Origin: Prorocentrum cordatum | Lineage: Eukaryota > Sar > Dinophyceae > Prorocentrales > Prorocentraceae | Direction: 5' to 3' | DNA length: 25,000 bases | Assembly (NCBI GenBank): GCA_963575745.1 | Contig: CAUYUJ010015693.1 | Coordinates: 758,289 to 783,288 of the forward strand | Position numbers and translations under genes: made by a program | Notes under the pieces: model-generated | What the model was told of the DNA's origin: nothing | Seen by the model: the letters and a program-made list of their open reading frames with translations, nothing else | The model's database searches: none | Shown here: positions 1 through 9,001 of the stretch, in pieces | Layout: each line of letters opens with the position of its first letter | Position numbering within the stretch: position 1 is the first letter of the stretch

Positions 1-118
1 GGATGGTATCATGATCTTGAAGGATGTTCTTCAGTCCTCGGTCTGGTTGTATGCGAATGCTCTTGCCCTGCCGAATTTGGCTGCGACTTTGGCCGATTCG
101 ATGCGATGGCGGTTTTAG

Positions 119-219
119 TTCGACGTGTCAGTTCGATGTGGATGGACGCTGTCAAGGTTGTCAAAGCCAATGGGTGGGCCTCGCGCTTCGAGGGGCAGGT
201 GCGCGGCGTTGCCCGCAAG
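119..219 (+). CDS. exon A of the ABCC gene: intracellular loop of TMD1
   Basis: Frame +1 reads RRVSSMWMDAVKVVK followed by ANGWASRFEGQVRGVARK. This matches the ABCC loop that usually reads like NEILNGIKVLK followed by YAWE..F...V...R.KEL, the stretch leading into the last TMD1 helices. The start is placed after TTTTAG at 113-118, a plausible acceptor that leaves phase 1. The end is placed before GAGCCGGGAG at 220, so that RK joins ESQLSLRKK of the next exon. Bases 1-118 are open in frame +2, including a Pro-Asn-containing hydrophobic stretch, but this does not join colinearly to exon A, so I did not include it. Confidence 0.55.
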
Positions 220-3200
220 GAGCCGGGAGGAGAAAACACACGCGCACACCTAGTTGTTGTGTTATGTGTTATGTCTCGTGTGGGCCCTGCAGAGGGAGCG
301 AGAGGTCGTAAAGCTCAGGGGATCTCGGATACAAAGATTAACCACGGCCAGGCCCCAGCAGGCCAGACACAGTGGGAGACCAGGCAGACCAATCACAGAC
401 TGGGATCCAACTGCTCGGACATTCTGGGCGACCCGGAGAAGACGGCACTTAGGCCAAGACGTCATGCATGGGGCTTTCTGGTCTGACCCGTCAGGAACTC
501 AGGACTCCCGTCCCTCAGGACCCCTTTGCTTCAGGATCCAATGCGTGCGACCCTCTGGCAGCTGGGAGCCTCAACGTTCAGACAAGATCCGGTTGGACGC
601 AGCCAGGAGAATTTCAGTGTAAGCATGTTTCAGGCATGGGTATGTTCGTGGTTTTTGAATTGTGTTGTTTTGTTTTGCCCCTGAGGAGTCACAGTTGTCT
701 TTAAGAAAGAAGCACTGCATGGGGCAGGTCTTGTTGTTGACGACTGAACTCGTCGACATTGTGGCGTTCACGGTCGCGGTGATCGCAGTGCTCGTTTGTG
801 GGCAGCGCCCAGACGCGTCCCGCCTGTTTGCAATGTGGGTATTTATGGGAGTCTTGCATTCCAAACTCTTCAGCTTCCCAGAGGCCTTGCGCAAGTCTAT
901 GTCAGCATGGTCTTCTGTGACCCGCTGTGCTACCTTTTTTGAAGCAACCACCTTGTTTCCAAGCACGCCCAGTCTGGAGCTCTCAAAAGCCACCAGCTTG
1001 CCTGGACAACCCGAAGGGCTGTTCGTGGTCGACGGTGACTTCTTCTTCGAGCAGCACTGCACCGAATTCTGTTTTGGCCAATCTGCTGTTCTTTTGCCGG
1101 TGCTTGAGCACGTAAACGTCCTCTTTCAGAGGGGGCACCTTCACGCCGTGGTGGGCAGCGTGGGCTTTGGGAAGACGAGCCTGCTTCTGGGGCTCCTGGG
1201 GGAGCTGCACACCTCGGCGCAGACGCGGATGAGTCGTGACGCTGGAGGCCCAGGCTTCGCATACGTTCCACAAGATCCCGTCATATTCAACTGCACTGTG
1301 CGAGAGAACATCACCTTCGGTCGTTCTTTCGATGAGGCGCTGTATCAAGCTGTCTGCACCGCGTGCATGCTGGACCAGGATCCGGGAACGCCTCGCGGCG
1401 CGACGCCGCCGGCTCCGCGTGTTGTCACACTGGCCGCCCCCGCTGGAGACAGCGGTACGGTACGATTGCTCACCAATCTGGAGCAGCGAAGCAGCATCGT
1501 CAGAGCCGAACCATGGGCAGGTATTCCAGGCTCACGTCCTCGTTATTGTAGCCGCGTCCCTCCGTTATGTGGCGCCCGCGCTCGTCACAAGCTGGGTGAG
1601 CTTCCTCACACGCTCGCTCAGTACAGGAGCGCATGCCCCTCGCGCTCCCGTTCCGGATCACCTGACGCATTTCGATACCAGTGTTCCCCCCGCCTGACTA
1701 CTTGCCCAGATTCGGTTGCGGACGCGCAGTTTCTCCACTACTTCTTTCTCGCCCGCCTAGTTTGTCCCACGGCCCTGTTCCCTATTCAAATGTCCCTGGC
1801 TCGCCAGGGGACTCTGCCGCATGCCGTTTTCACCATGCTCGTCATTCAGGCCGCGCACTCGATTCAGCTGCAGATGCGGTGGTCCCCCATTCCATCGTTT
1901 TCCGCGGGTCGTTCGCTCCTCGAACCTCGTTTCACCTGCTCGTCACTTGATTGGATAGCGGATTCGTTCTCCGTGGTCATGAGCCGCGCCACTTTTCCCA
2001 TCCCTCCTTCCCCAAGCTCGTTCCCCCAGGTCGCGTGCCCTAGCTAGCTTGTGGACGTGCGCTTCCGTATTTTTGCCCGTTCTGCATATTCCGTTCGTGT
2101 CTCATGCCTCGCTCCTTGTGCCTCGTTTCCCATGCTCGTTCCCGCGATCAAATAACGGACTCGTTCCCGCGCGTGGCGACCAAGTAACCCACTCCACTGC
2201 GGACGCAGCGTTCCACTCCTTAGTTCTGCACCCATGAACGCTCCCCTCCTGCACCCATGAACGCTCCCCCTCCCCCCATCCAGTAGCGCATTCGTCCACG
2301 ATCTTCAATTTCCCCAAACTTCATTCCCAGCGCTGTCTTCTCAAATATTGAGCTGTTCAGGGTTGTTCGTGTGAGTTTGAGCTTGAACTTCGTCACGTGT
2401 ATGTTACGTAATTTGGGGTCATATACCGGGGCGTCTGAGAGCTTGTCGGGGCCATCTTGGAGCCCTGTGGCAGTTGCCTTGAAGAGTCTGGGGGCACCTG
2501 GGGTAGGGCCCTTGAGGGAGTTTGGGGTGGCCTCTCAGGCTTCTTGGGGGCATTCATGGGACCGTCAGACGGCTGTTTGAAGGTGTTTGGGGTGTCTTCT
2601 TGAGACTCGCTGGGGCCCGTTGCGGGACATGTACGGAGCTGCTTGATTGTGTGCAGATTGGAGGCGTCTTGAGACAGATTATTCGGAGCTCTAGGGCGTT
2701 GCGGATCTAGCCTTGCCCTGACCGCGGCAGGGGCCGATCGGGAAGAATATCACACACACCCCGTGACCCAGAGTTGCCAGCGGATGTATCTATTTTTCCG
2801 GATGGTGACATGACCTTTTTGGGATCACGTGGTATCAACATCAGTGGAGGACAGATGGCCCGCATTTGCTTGGCGCGCGCCGCGTATTCAAGAGCGGAGG
2901 TTCAGCTTCTGGACGATCCTTTGGCCAAGTTGGACACAAGGGTGAGTTCGAAAGTGTTCTCTGAGGCCATCCTCGGCTTCCTAGCTGGGTACACTCGAGT
3001 CATGGTGACCAACAGCGGCAACATCGTCAAGCAAGCGGACGCAGTGGTCAGGGTAGACGGTGGTACGGCATTCCTCGAGAAACATGCAGAACTTCAATCA
3101 GCAGGTTTGCTGTCTGACCGTGAGGCGGATGCAGAACAGAGGTCCAGCGCTGTGGCAGCCACGAAAAATGTTCCATGTACAGGAGACGAGTTCGAAGCTG

Positions 3201-5324
3201 GAGATATACCGGCCACAGAATTGTTTGCTCTGGACGGGTCCACTGACCAAGTGTCCATCAAGCGTCGGCACTCGCAGGTCGTAAGATTCATAAGCCATGT
3301 TGCTGAAGGTGTTGGGTCGCCTCGTCGTCTGGCGACGTACTGTGCCATCGCTGGGGTCGAGTGCGCTGTGATTGAACTCGGAGTGTATTTCCTAGCGCTG
3401 TGGTGCGACGACCCTGCCCAGCTGAAGCACTCTGATGCCTGGTATGTCTGGATGTATGCTGGCTGCATTGCTCTCGAAATAGTAATTGCCCAAGTGAAGT
3501 ACTTTGCGCTTTCATCGTTCACACAGTCGTCGCACGACGCGCTCCACGATACAATGCTGACACATACGATTGGGTCTTCCTTCTTGTGGATACAGGGCAT
3601 ACCTGTTGGGCAAATGCTTCAGATGTTCTCATCCGTGCTGTCGAGGATCGATGATCGCGTCTATCACACCACGGAGTTGTTGGCGATCAATTTATCATTC
3701 CTCATCGCCGTCAATGGGATTAGCTGTGTGATCTTCCCTCCCTGGACTCTCGTTCTCTTGTTGCTGGCAAGTTCCATTGCTCTGGTAGTGCGCCACCATG
3801 CCGCCGCAGGAGAGGCGGCCCATGATGCCCCGCTCAGACGGGCTTGCTTGAATCACTACACTGATACTCTTGTTGGGCTAGTGGTAGTTCGGGCGTTCTC
3901 CGGCACAAAGGAAAGATTCACATCTCGTTTCGACGACTTCATGAGCCAGTGCGTAGCCGCGAAGGCGGCAAACGGCGAGTCCGAAGCAGCACTCCTGATG
4001 CGACTCAGCCTCATCGGAGCCAGCGGCTTCGCCTGCGCCGGGGCGGCGGTGGTCGCTGCCCGCCAGCTGGGCTGGATGACGCCGGGCATGGCAGGCTTCA
4101 TGCTGGCCAACTGCTGCTTCCTGACCTTCATCATCACCGAGCTCGTGTTCAACGCGCTGGCGGTGCTGGAGATGGCGAGGGAGCGGGAGGCCGTCCTGCG
4201 GCTCGTCTGCAGTGCGCCTCAGGAGGCCGGCCCGAGCAGGGGCGCCGGGCCGGCGCCTGGCTGGCCCGCCGCGGGGCGGCTCGCCACGGAGGCGCTGGAC
4301 GTGCGCTACGGCGCGCGCCTGGAGCCCGCCATCCGCCAGCTCAGCATCGGCGTCGAGGGCGGCGAGCACCTCGGCATCGTCGGCCGCACCGGCAGCGGGA
4401 AGTCGTCGCTGATCCTCGCCATCTGCCGCCTGGTGGAGCCAGCTGCGGGGCGGGTGCTCATCGACGGCGTGGACCTGGCACTCCTGCGGCTTCAGGAGTT
4501 GCGCGAGCACCTGGGAGTCATGAGCCAGGACCCTCTCTTCTTCAGCGGGACGCTGCGCGGAAATTTGGACCCTTTCGGCGAGCATCCAGACACCGCCATC
4601 TGGTCGGCCCTTCAAGACGTGGGTGTAGCCCAGCTGTTCGACGACGCGGGTTTAAGCACTACTGTGGCAGAGTTGGGGGCAAATTTCTCCGCAGGACAGC
4701 GGCAACTGCTGTGTTTGGCACGCGCGTCTCTGCGTGAGCCGCGGTTGGTGTTGGTCGATGAGGTGACTGCGGCGCTCGACATAGATCGGGCGGTCGTATC
4801 AGGGGACTCGGGTATGGGTGGCCCAGGCTTTCGAAGGTCCAAAACCACACCCCGAATTACAAGTCTGAAGCACGGTGTGGTGCCCGCACCTTTGAAGGCC
4901 AGGGCCGCCGTAGCCCAGGATCCATACCACGAATACCCGAGCAGAGGCGGACCTGCGCGTCCAGAGGGTTCTGGAACTTCGTTTCACGCGGCGCGGTACA
5001 ACGCTGCTGCAGGTGGCCCACCGGCTGGCGTCGGTGGCCCTCTGCGGCAGGATCGCGGTCCTTGACCGCGGGCAGTTGGTGGAGTTGGGGCCTCCGAGCG
5101 AGCTGCTCGCGAATGCGGAAGGGGTCTTTAGCAGCATGGTCGCGTGCCTGACCATGGAAGAGCAGGCGGCATTCCGTCGCTCAGCCAATTCCAAGGTGGT
5201 CGACGGTGGGCAAGATGCGTTCGACAAGGCAGCATCGGACGGTGCGCATGACGCTATCGTTACCCATTCGAACATCGACACATGCTTGAGGGACGGCGCA
5301 TGTATTTCCCCCGTGTGCAAATGA
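119..5324 (+). CDS. ABCC/MRP-type ABC transporter, 5'-partial, four exons
   Basis: This is a membrane exporter of the ABC subfamily C type, a family that moves conjugates, organic anions or metal-thiol complexes across plasma or vacuolar membranes using ATP. Substrate cannot be read from sequence. Proposed exons are 119-219, 686-1378, 2774-4789 and 4947-5324. Joined they give about 1061 residues in one frame without a stop. The order is end of TMD1, NBD1, linker, TMD2, NBD2, short C-terminal tail. ABCC proteins are usually 1300-1500 residues, so most of TMD1 is missing on the left. NBD1 carries Walker A GSVGFGKT, Q-loop YVPQDP, signature ISGGQ and Walker B LLDDP. NBD2 carries GRTGSGKS, MSQDP, FSAGQ, LVLVDE and the H-loop AHRLAS. 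The NBD1 DDP and NBD2 FSxGQRQLLCLARA patterns are typical of ABCC. Family assignment is firm; splice sites are inferred from protein continuity. Confidence 0.87.
220..685 (+). other. intron 1 of the ABCC gene (GA-AG)
   Basis: The protein homology breaks after RK at 219 and resumes with ESQLSLRKK at 686. The proposed acceptor CTGAG at 681-685 follows a T-rich tract at 650-680. The only phase-0 donor that keeps the frame is AAG|GAGCCGGGA, a GA donor. Because GAG occurs at both edges, the boundary can slide by three bases with the same protein. No coding similarity is seen inside. Confidence 0.5.
686..1378 (+). CDS. exon B of the ABCC gene: last TMD1 helices and N-terminal half of NBD1
   Basis: The translation starts ESQLSLRKKHC, then has two hydrophobic segments (about 725-800 and 820-870) corresponding to the last TMD1 helices. 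It continues through RKSMSAWSSVTRCATFFEA, the usual helix before NBD1. NBD1 follows, with Walker A GSVGFGKT at 1154-1177 and the Q-loop YVPQDPVIFNCTVRENI at about 1262-1312. Walker A differs from the common ABCC GxVGSGKS (Phe for Ser, Thr for Ser) but still fits GxxxxGK[ST]. Homology stops at ACMLDQ near 1378. The frame stays open to 2047, but that extension is Pro/Arg/Ser-rich and unlike NBD1, so it is read as intron. Confidence 0.8.
2226..2271 (+). repeat. 23-bp tandem duplication inside intron 2
   Basis: The word CTGCACCCATGAACGCTCCC starts at 2226 and again at 2249. These are two adjacent near-identical copies within the pyrimidine-rich intron. Confidence 0.85.
2430..2650 (+). repeat. degenerate CTTGGGG-type repeat in intron 2
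   Basis: Words such as GGGGCCATCTTGGAGCC, CTTGGGGGCATTC and GGGGTGTCTTCTTGAG recur without a fixed period. The same style of sequence is seen at 6960-7520, 11380-11690 and 24860-25000, and on the opposite strand at 18560-19300. It appears to be a dispersed low-order repeat family of this genome. Confidence 0.55.
2774..4789 (+). CDS. exon C of the ABCC gene: C-terminal NBD1, TMD2, most of NBD2
   Basis: The exon opens LPADVSIFPDGDM, then has signature ISGGQ at 2840-2854 and Walker B LLDDP at 2906-2920 with Asp at the catalytic-Glu position (2915-2917). The H-loop reads MVTNSG, so the switch His is Asn (3011-3013). A charged linker (about 3060-3270) leads to TMD2 with hydrophobic segments near 3330-3400, 3440-3500, 3680-3790, 4000-4060 and 4090-4170. 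The SSFLWIQGIPVGQML and NHYTDTLVGLVVVRAF blocks are recognisable ABCC TMD2 loops. NBD2 has Walker A GRTGSGKS (4382-4405), Q-loop Gln 4526-4528, FSAGQ (4685-4699) and LVLVDE with catalytic Glu at 4760-4762, ending AALDIDR. From about 3950 the codons become strongly G/C-ending. The first codon shown is not a start; it is an internal exon. Confidence 0.87.
4790..4946 (+). other. intron 3 of the ABCC gene, introner-like inverted repeat (GC-AG)
   Basis: Protein continuity breaks after DIDR and resumes with ADLRVQRVLEL at 4947. The 157-bp insert carries inverted-repeat pairs: 4807-4815 with 4933-4941 (exact), 4826-4838 with 4888-4900 (11 of 13), and 4844-4851 with 4874-4881 (exact). A 5-bp direct repeat GGCGG flanks it at 4789-4793 and 4946-4950, as expected for a target-site duplication. 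GC-AG splicing at 4790/4946 removes it in phase 0. GT donors at 4793 or 4796 would add one or two residues. The frame is open through the insert but has no NBD2 similarity. Confidence 0.72.
4947..5324 (+). CDS. exon D of the ABCC gene: D-loop exit, H-loop, C-terminus
   Basis: The frame reads ADLRVQRVLELRF then TTLLQVAHRLASVALCGRI then AVLDRGQLVELGPPSELL. This is the standard end of an ABC NBD, with the switch His at 5019-5021. A tail of about 60 residues without recognisable motif follows, and the stop TGA is at 5322-5324. A tail of this kind after NBD2 is usual for ABCC proteins. Confidence 0.82.
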   Translation, partial: ADLRVQRVLELRFTRRGTTLLQVAHRLASVALCGRIAVLDRGQLVELGPPSELLANAEGVFSSMVACLTMEEQAAFRRSANSKVVDGGQDAFDKAASDGAHDAIVTHSNIDTCLRDGACISPVCK

Positions 5325-6955
5325 GTATGCCCGAGTTTGCGCAGATGCTTCGAAGCACAGCTGGGTCGTCTGGCACAATTTTCCAGAACCGCTCCAGATT
5401 TTCCAGAAAGTATAGTCACACTGCCAGTCAGAGCGTTATCTGTGAGGCTCGTGTCCGACTTCTGGCTTCTAATGGTTCGTTCCAGCACGGAGGAGGCCTT
5501 TCCAGCGAAACACGTTGTTTGACACCACAGTGGTTTACTTGTTTCGGTTTGGAAGGTGAAGAACAGGGTAGGTAGGATCCGCAATGAGGAGCAAGTGTTC
5601 CTGAGGAGCAGGGGGAATGAGCCGAGACTTCATAGGTATCGGGTTTCATCGAGGGGCCGCTCAGTGACGAGCTTTGGGCCTAGATCGAAGCAGTAAGTCT
5701 GGCCGCTTCATTCCAATCTCATCTGGGGAACCCGTGCATGTATTTCACATAATGATCTTCGGCGCCGGCACAGGGAGGGAGGGGGCCATGGGCGGCGTCA
5801 TGGAAGATGTACCGAGCGAAATCCGCACACCGTAGCATCATCGAATCACGTTTCTTGTCGGTCCCTGGCGGAAGTCTGACTACTCCATGGTCTGTCCAGC
5901 AGTCCTGGACTCTCGGAGCAACGCTCCTGCTAGGAGCTTTCAGAAGAGAGCCAAACATGTGTCTGGTGCGGACTTCTGCTGAACATCGATAGGACTGTAG
6001 ATGTTGAGGCCTTGCTGTAAATCCCGACGGGGTCGCACCACGACATGATTGCCATGTTCGTTTGGGCCCGGGGCGCCAGATCTGAAAGCAGGACGTTTCG
6101 AATTTATGACGGTCGCCATAGTTCACCCCGGTTCTTTCGCTCTTGGAAAATGTGCATGGCTAGTCACTCCGTGTCTTCATCGTGGACGCCCTAGTTGTGG
6201 TAGAGCGCAGCAGACATAATATTGTACCGAACACGTAGACACATGAGTGCCATTCCATGTTCCCATTTTTCTTTCACCGCACAGAAGTCTACACCGAGGC
6301 GCTTGAGGCGGCAGGAGGCCATGAGGAAGATTAAGTATATCACTCTGGCATCACGACGCAATCACATGATACATATTGAAGTACCCCGGAGATTGGACAC
6401 ACGCAAGCGGATATGCGATAAGCCCAGGGAAAAATCAATGACATTCAGGGTCCCCTGTCGCTTTCTCGTGCGCGAGCGTCATGCGCCGTGCACCATTCCA
6501 GCCGCGCAGTTCACACGATTGGAAGGGAAGGATATGTAAATGCGACCACATGAGAACAAGGGATGGTAACCTCCTGATGTCCGTGCTGCATTATGATGCG
6601 AATTCTGCATCGACGTGAAACGGTGCAGGCTGATACGGATGATGGTATCTAAAGTTGAGCTATTATATTGCCACCGGCGAGCTTACAAGTGGCACAAACA
6701 TTGGGTTGATTCTGCGTTGGTTGTTGCAAAGTCATGTGAAGCCAGTTGTAATGCGTGCGTGCGGCCAGTTCGATGTGTGAGTTCCCGTGCAGAGTAATTT
6801 GTGACGCTTCGCCTATCCGCCCCAGCCCCGACTAGTGCTCGGATGGCTTTCGACCCGCCACTCGAGCCTGTTGACCAAAAAGTATCCCCACCAGCCTATC
6901 CAGGAACGATACTTGGGGGAGCTGACCTTCGGGGAGCGCGGCATCATTTGGATAA
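5325..6955. other. intergenic stretch with no recognisable gene
   Basis: This is mixed-composition DNA without obvious tandem structure. Open frames of 60-135 codons occur on both strands (for example 5719-6126 minus and 6222-6539 plus). None shows a recognisable domain, hydrophobic pattern or compositional bias, so no gene is called. The 3' untranslated region of the ABCC gene presumably begins here. No clear polyadenylation signal is visible. Confidence 0.5.
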
Positions 6956-6959
6956 ATCG

Positions 6960-7525
6960 GGGAGCCTCAGTGACCTAGAGGCATCTTGGATACCTCTCGG
7001 AGTCGCTTGAGGTGTCTCCTGAAGACTCCTGGGGGGATCTTGGTGGCCTCTCAGGGTGTGAGGGGGGGGCCTCTTGGGAGCTCTTCGGGGCCTGTTGGGA
7101 CGTCTTGGGGCCCTCTAGGGTGCCTCTCAGGGCTCTCTTGGGACCATCAAGTAGCGCTGCCCTTCTAGAGCCCCTAGAATCCCCTCCTGATGCTCTCTTG
7201 GGGCTCTCTTGAGGAGCTCTTGGGCCCTCTTGGAGCCCTCTTGGGTCTCTCTTGGGCCTCCTTGGAGCCGTATTAAGGCCTCCGAAGACCATCCGAAGCG
7301 AACGGGCGAGAAGGCCAAACTCATGCATGTCCCTTGGTGTAAAAGTTTGGCCACGTAAAGGCGTCTTAGGGAGCCTTCAAGGCCACTTGGACCCGTTTTG
7401 GAATGGTCTTGTAGATGTTTGAAGCCATACTGAGTGATCAGGCGCTCTCTTGAGCCACCTTGGAGGCCAGCTGGGGCCCTTGGGCCATCTTCGGATATCT
7501 TGGGCCCTCTGACCGCTCGCGGGGC
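6960..7525 (+). repeat. degenerate CTTGGGG/CTCTTGGG repeat block
   Basis: Repeated words such as GGGGCCTCTTGGGAG, CTCTTGGGGCTCTCTTG and CTTGGGCCTCCTTGGAG occur at irregular 10-15-bp spacing. A short non-repetitive part lies near 7280-7370. On the minus strand it reads as Pro/Arg/Glu-rich open frames, a by-product of the repeat. Confidence 0.6.
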
Positions 7526-7689
7526 GCCCCGTCCAGACCAGGGGGGGTAGAAGGAGGGGTCAAGGCACCCTCCCCGCCCGCAAGCTGTCTCGCTCCCTCC
7601 CACCCACCATCCCAACACATAAGTTGCACCCGAGCCTCAGCATGTTCATCGGTCGTCTATGGATGAAGCAGCTACTGGCAACCAAAACA

Positions 7690-7915
7690 GACCCCACGTG
7701 TGCGACTCTGGGGCGAGGTGCGCCACGCGTGCCAGGCGCGCCACGCGCGCCAGGTTCGCCAGGCACCCCTAGGGCCCAAGCGTACCAGGCACGCCTGGCG
7801 CGCCAGATGTGCCACGTGCTCCACGTGCGCCATGTGTGCCGCATGGTCCAGCCGCGCCAGGTGCGCTACGTTCGGGGCACGCGTAGAATGCGCCAGGTGC
7901 GCTCGCGCACGTGAC
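7690..7915 (+). repeat. 9-bp-period GC-rich tandem repeat
   Basis: Variants of CGCGCCAGG and CGTGCCACG follow each other at mostly 9-bp spacing, about 24 units, with drift toward GTGCTCCAC-like forms. Because the period is a multiple of three, one minus-strand frame reads Gly-X-Y triplets resembling collagen (GEPGARGAPGTRGAP). No gene context supports translation. Confidence 0.75.
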
Positions 7916-8003
7916 ACCACACATCAGGAAGCATGCCGGCCCCCACCATCCTGGTCGAAAACTAATGCACAATCGTTGCGGGGCGGCCACCATGGTGTCT
8001 GGA

Positions 8004-8052
8004 GGGCCTGCGCACAGCAGGCAGTATGGCAGCAACCCCGCCGTCCTTGTCA
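8004..8052 (+). repeat. direct repeat flank, left copy (partner 8953-9001)
   Basis: About 49 bp around GCGCACAGCAGGCAGTATGG resemble ACGCACAGCCTGCAATATGG at 8953-9001. They lie in the same orientation 949 bp apart and bracket the inverted modular repeat. Confidence 0.6.
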
Positions 8053-8114
8053 AAAGCCAGTTGACAGTGATCGCGGGGTGGCCGCGCATGATCCAAATTC
8101 ACCCGCGAAGTGCA

Positions 8115-8268
8115 TTTTGCATTGTTCCCGACCATCCTGTGGTTTGGGGTGTTCGTTTTGAAGAGGCAGCGCCCTACCTCACTCTTCTTCGCATCCTCCC
8201 CCTCCTCCCTCCTCATATCCCTGCCTTTGCCCTCCGCAGCGGCCAATTTCGGCACACCCGACACACGC
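8115..8268 (-). repeat. tail module of the modular repeat, inverted copy
   Basis: Read on the minus strand it begins GGTGTGCCGAAATTGG, has a CGGAGGGCAAAGGCAGGG block and an AGG-rich block, then AAAACGAACACCCC and CCACAGGATGGTCGGGAAC. The same order of blocks occurs at 23113-23318 on the plus strand, and in shortened form at 21768-21832. Confidence 0.75.
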
Positions 8269-8890
8269 TTTTTGGCCCTAAAGGGAGCTCCAACGACGGC
8301 CCCAGTGGCAGGGTCCACATGGGGCTCCCCGCCCTCTTGCATGTCCATATCGGCACAGCCCTCACGAGCTTCGCGGACCCATAGGGAACTCCACCGAAGC
8401 CCCAGTGGCAGGGTCCATATGTGGCCTCCCGCCCACCGCATGTCCTTTTCGGCACACCCCACACACGTTGCGTGGCCCCATATACAGCTCCATGGTCCAC
8501 CGAAGGCCCCAGCGGCAGGATCCACATGGGGCTCCGGAGCAGCATGTCCATGTCGGCACACCCTTTACACGCTTCGTGGCCTCATAGGGAGCTCCTCCGA
8601 CGGCCCCAGTGGTAGGGTCCACATGGGGCTCCCCGCCCACCGCATGTCCATATCGGCACAGCCCTCACGCGCTTCGCGGTCCCATGGGGAACTCCACCGA
8701 AGACCCCAGTGGCAGGGTCCATATGCGGCCTCCCGCCCACCGCAGGTCCTTTTCGGCACACCCGTCACGCGTTTCATGGCCCCACAAGGAGCTCCACTGA
8801 AGGCCCCCGTGGCAGGGCCCACATGCCTCATGTCCATTTCGACGCACCCCTCTTGTGTTTCGTGGCCTCATAGGGAGCTCCCCCTCCTTC
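8269..8890 (-). repeat. about 100-bp tandem array, six copies
   Basis: The block CCCAGTGGCAGGGTCCACAT recurs at 8301, 8401, 8508, 8605, 8705 and about 8805, giving spacings of about 97-107 bp. The reverse complement (GAGCTCCCTATGGGGCCACG and neighbours) is the same family as the arrays at 20686-21767 and 21898-23112. Confidence 0.88.
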
Positions 8891-8894
8891 GGCT

Positions 8895-8935
8895 CACCTG
8901 CCTTGCAGCATTCACAATTGCATATGGTTAGGTCT
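8895..8935 (-). repeat. head module of the modular repeat, inverted copy
   Basis: The minus strand reads ACCTAACCATATGCAATTGT followed by GAATGCTGCAAGG. This corresponds to CCAACCATATGCAGTTTTGA at 21849 and to related heads at 9000 and 20620. Confidence 0.65.
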
Positions 8936-8952
8936 TCATGGCCCATGGATGC

Positions 8953-9001
8953 AGGCCTTACGCACAGCCTGCAATATGGAGGCACCCCCGCGAAAGACTC
9001 A
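8953..9001 (+). repeat. direct repeat flank, right copy (partner 8004-8052)
   Basis: It contains ACGCACAGCCTGCAATATGG and resembles 8004-8052 over about 49 bp. It lies between the inverted and direct copies of the modular repeat. Confidence 0.6.

Larger units (their letters stand above)
1379..2773 (+). other. intron 2 of the ABCC gene (about 1.4 kb)
   Basis: This intron interrupts NBD1 between the Q-loop and the signature. Donor CAG|GATCCGGGAA and acceptor CCCAGAG|TTGCC join CMLDQ to LPADVSIFPDGDM in phase 0. Inside is a pyrimidine-rich part with repeated CTCGTTCCC-like words (1700-2330), a 23-bp tandem duplication at 2226-2271, and a CTTGGGG-type repetitive part (2430-2650). A GT donor giving the same continuity was not found near 1379. 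Confidence 0.6.

Noticed and set aside
1379-2047. Open continuation of exon B to 2047
   Set aside because: ABCC similarity stops at CMLDQ and resumes at 2774. The extension is Pro/Arg/Ser-rich and lacks the signature motif.
5719-6126. 135-codon minus frame downstream of the transporter
   Set aside because: No recognisable domain, no compositional signal, and overlapping open frames on the other strand.
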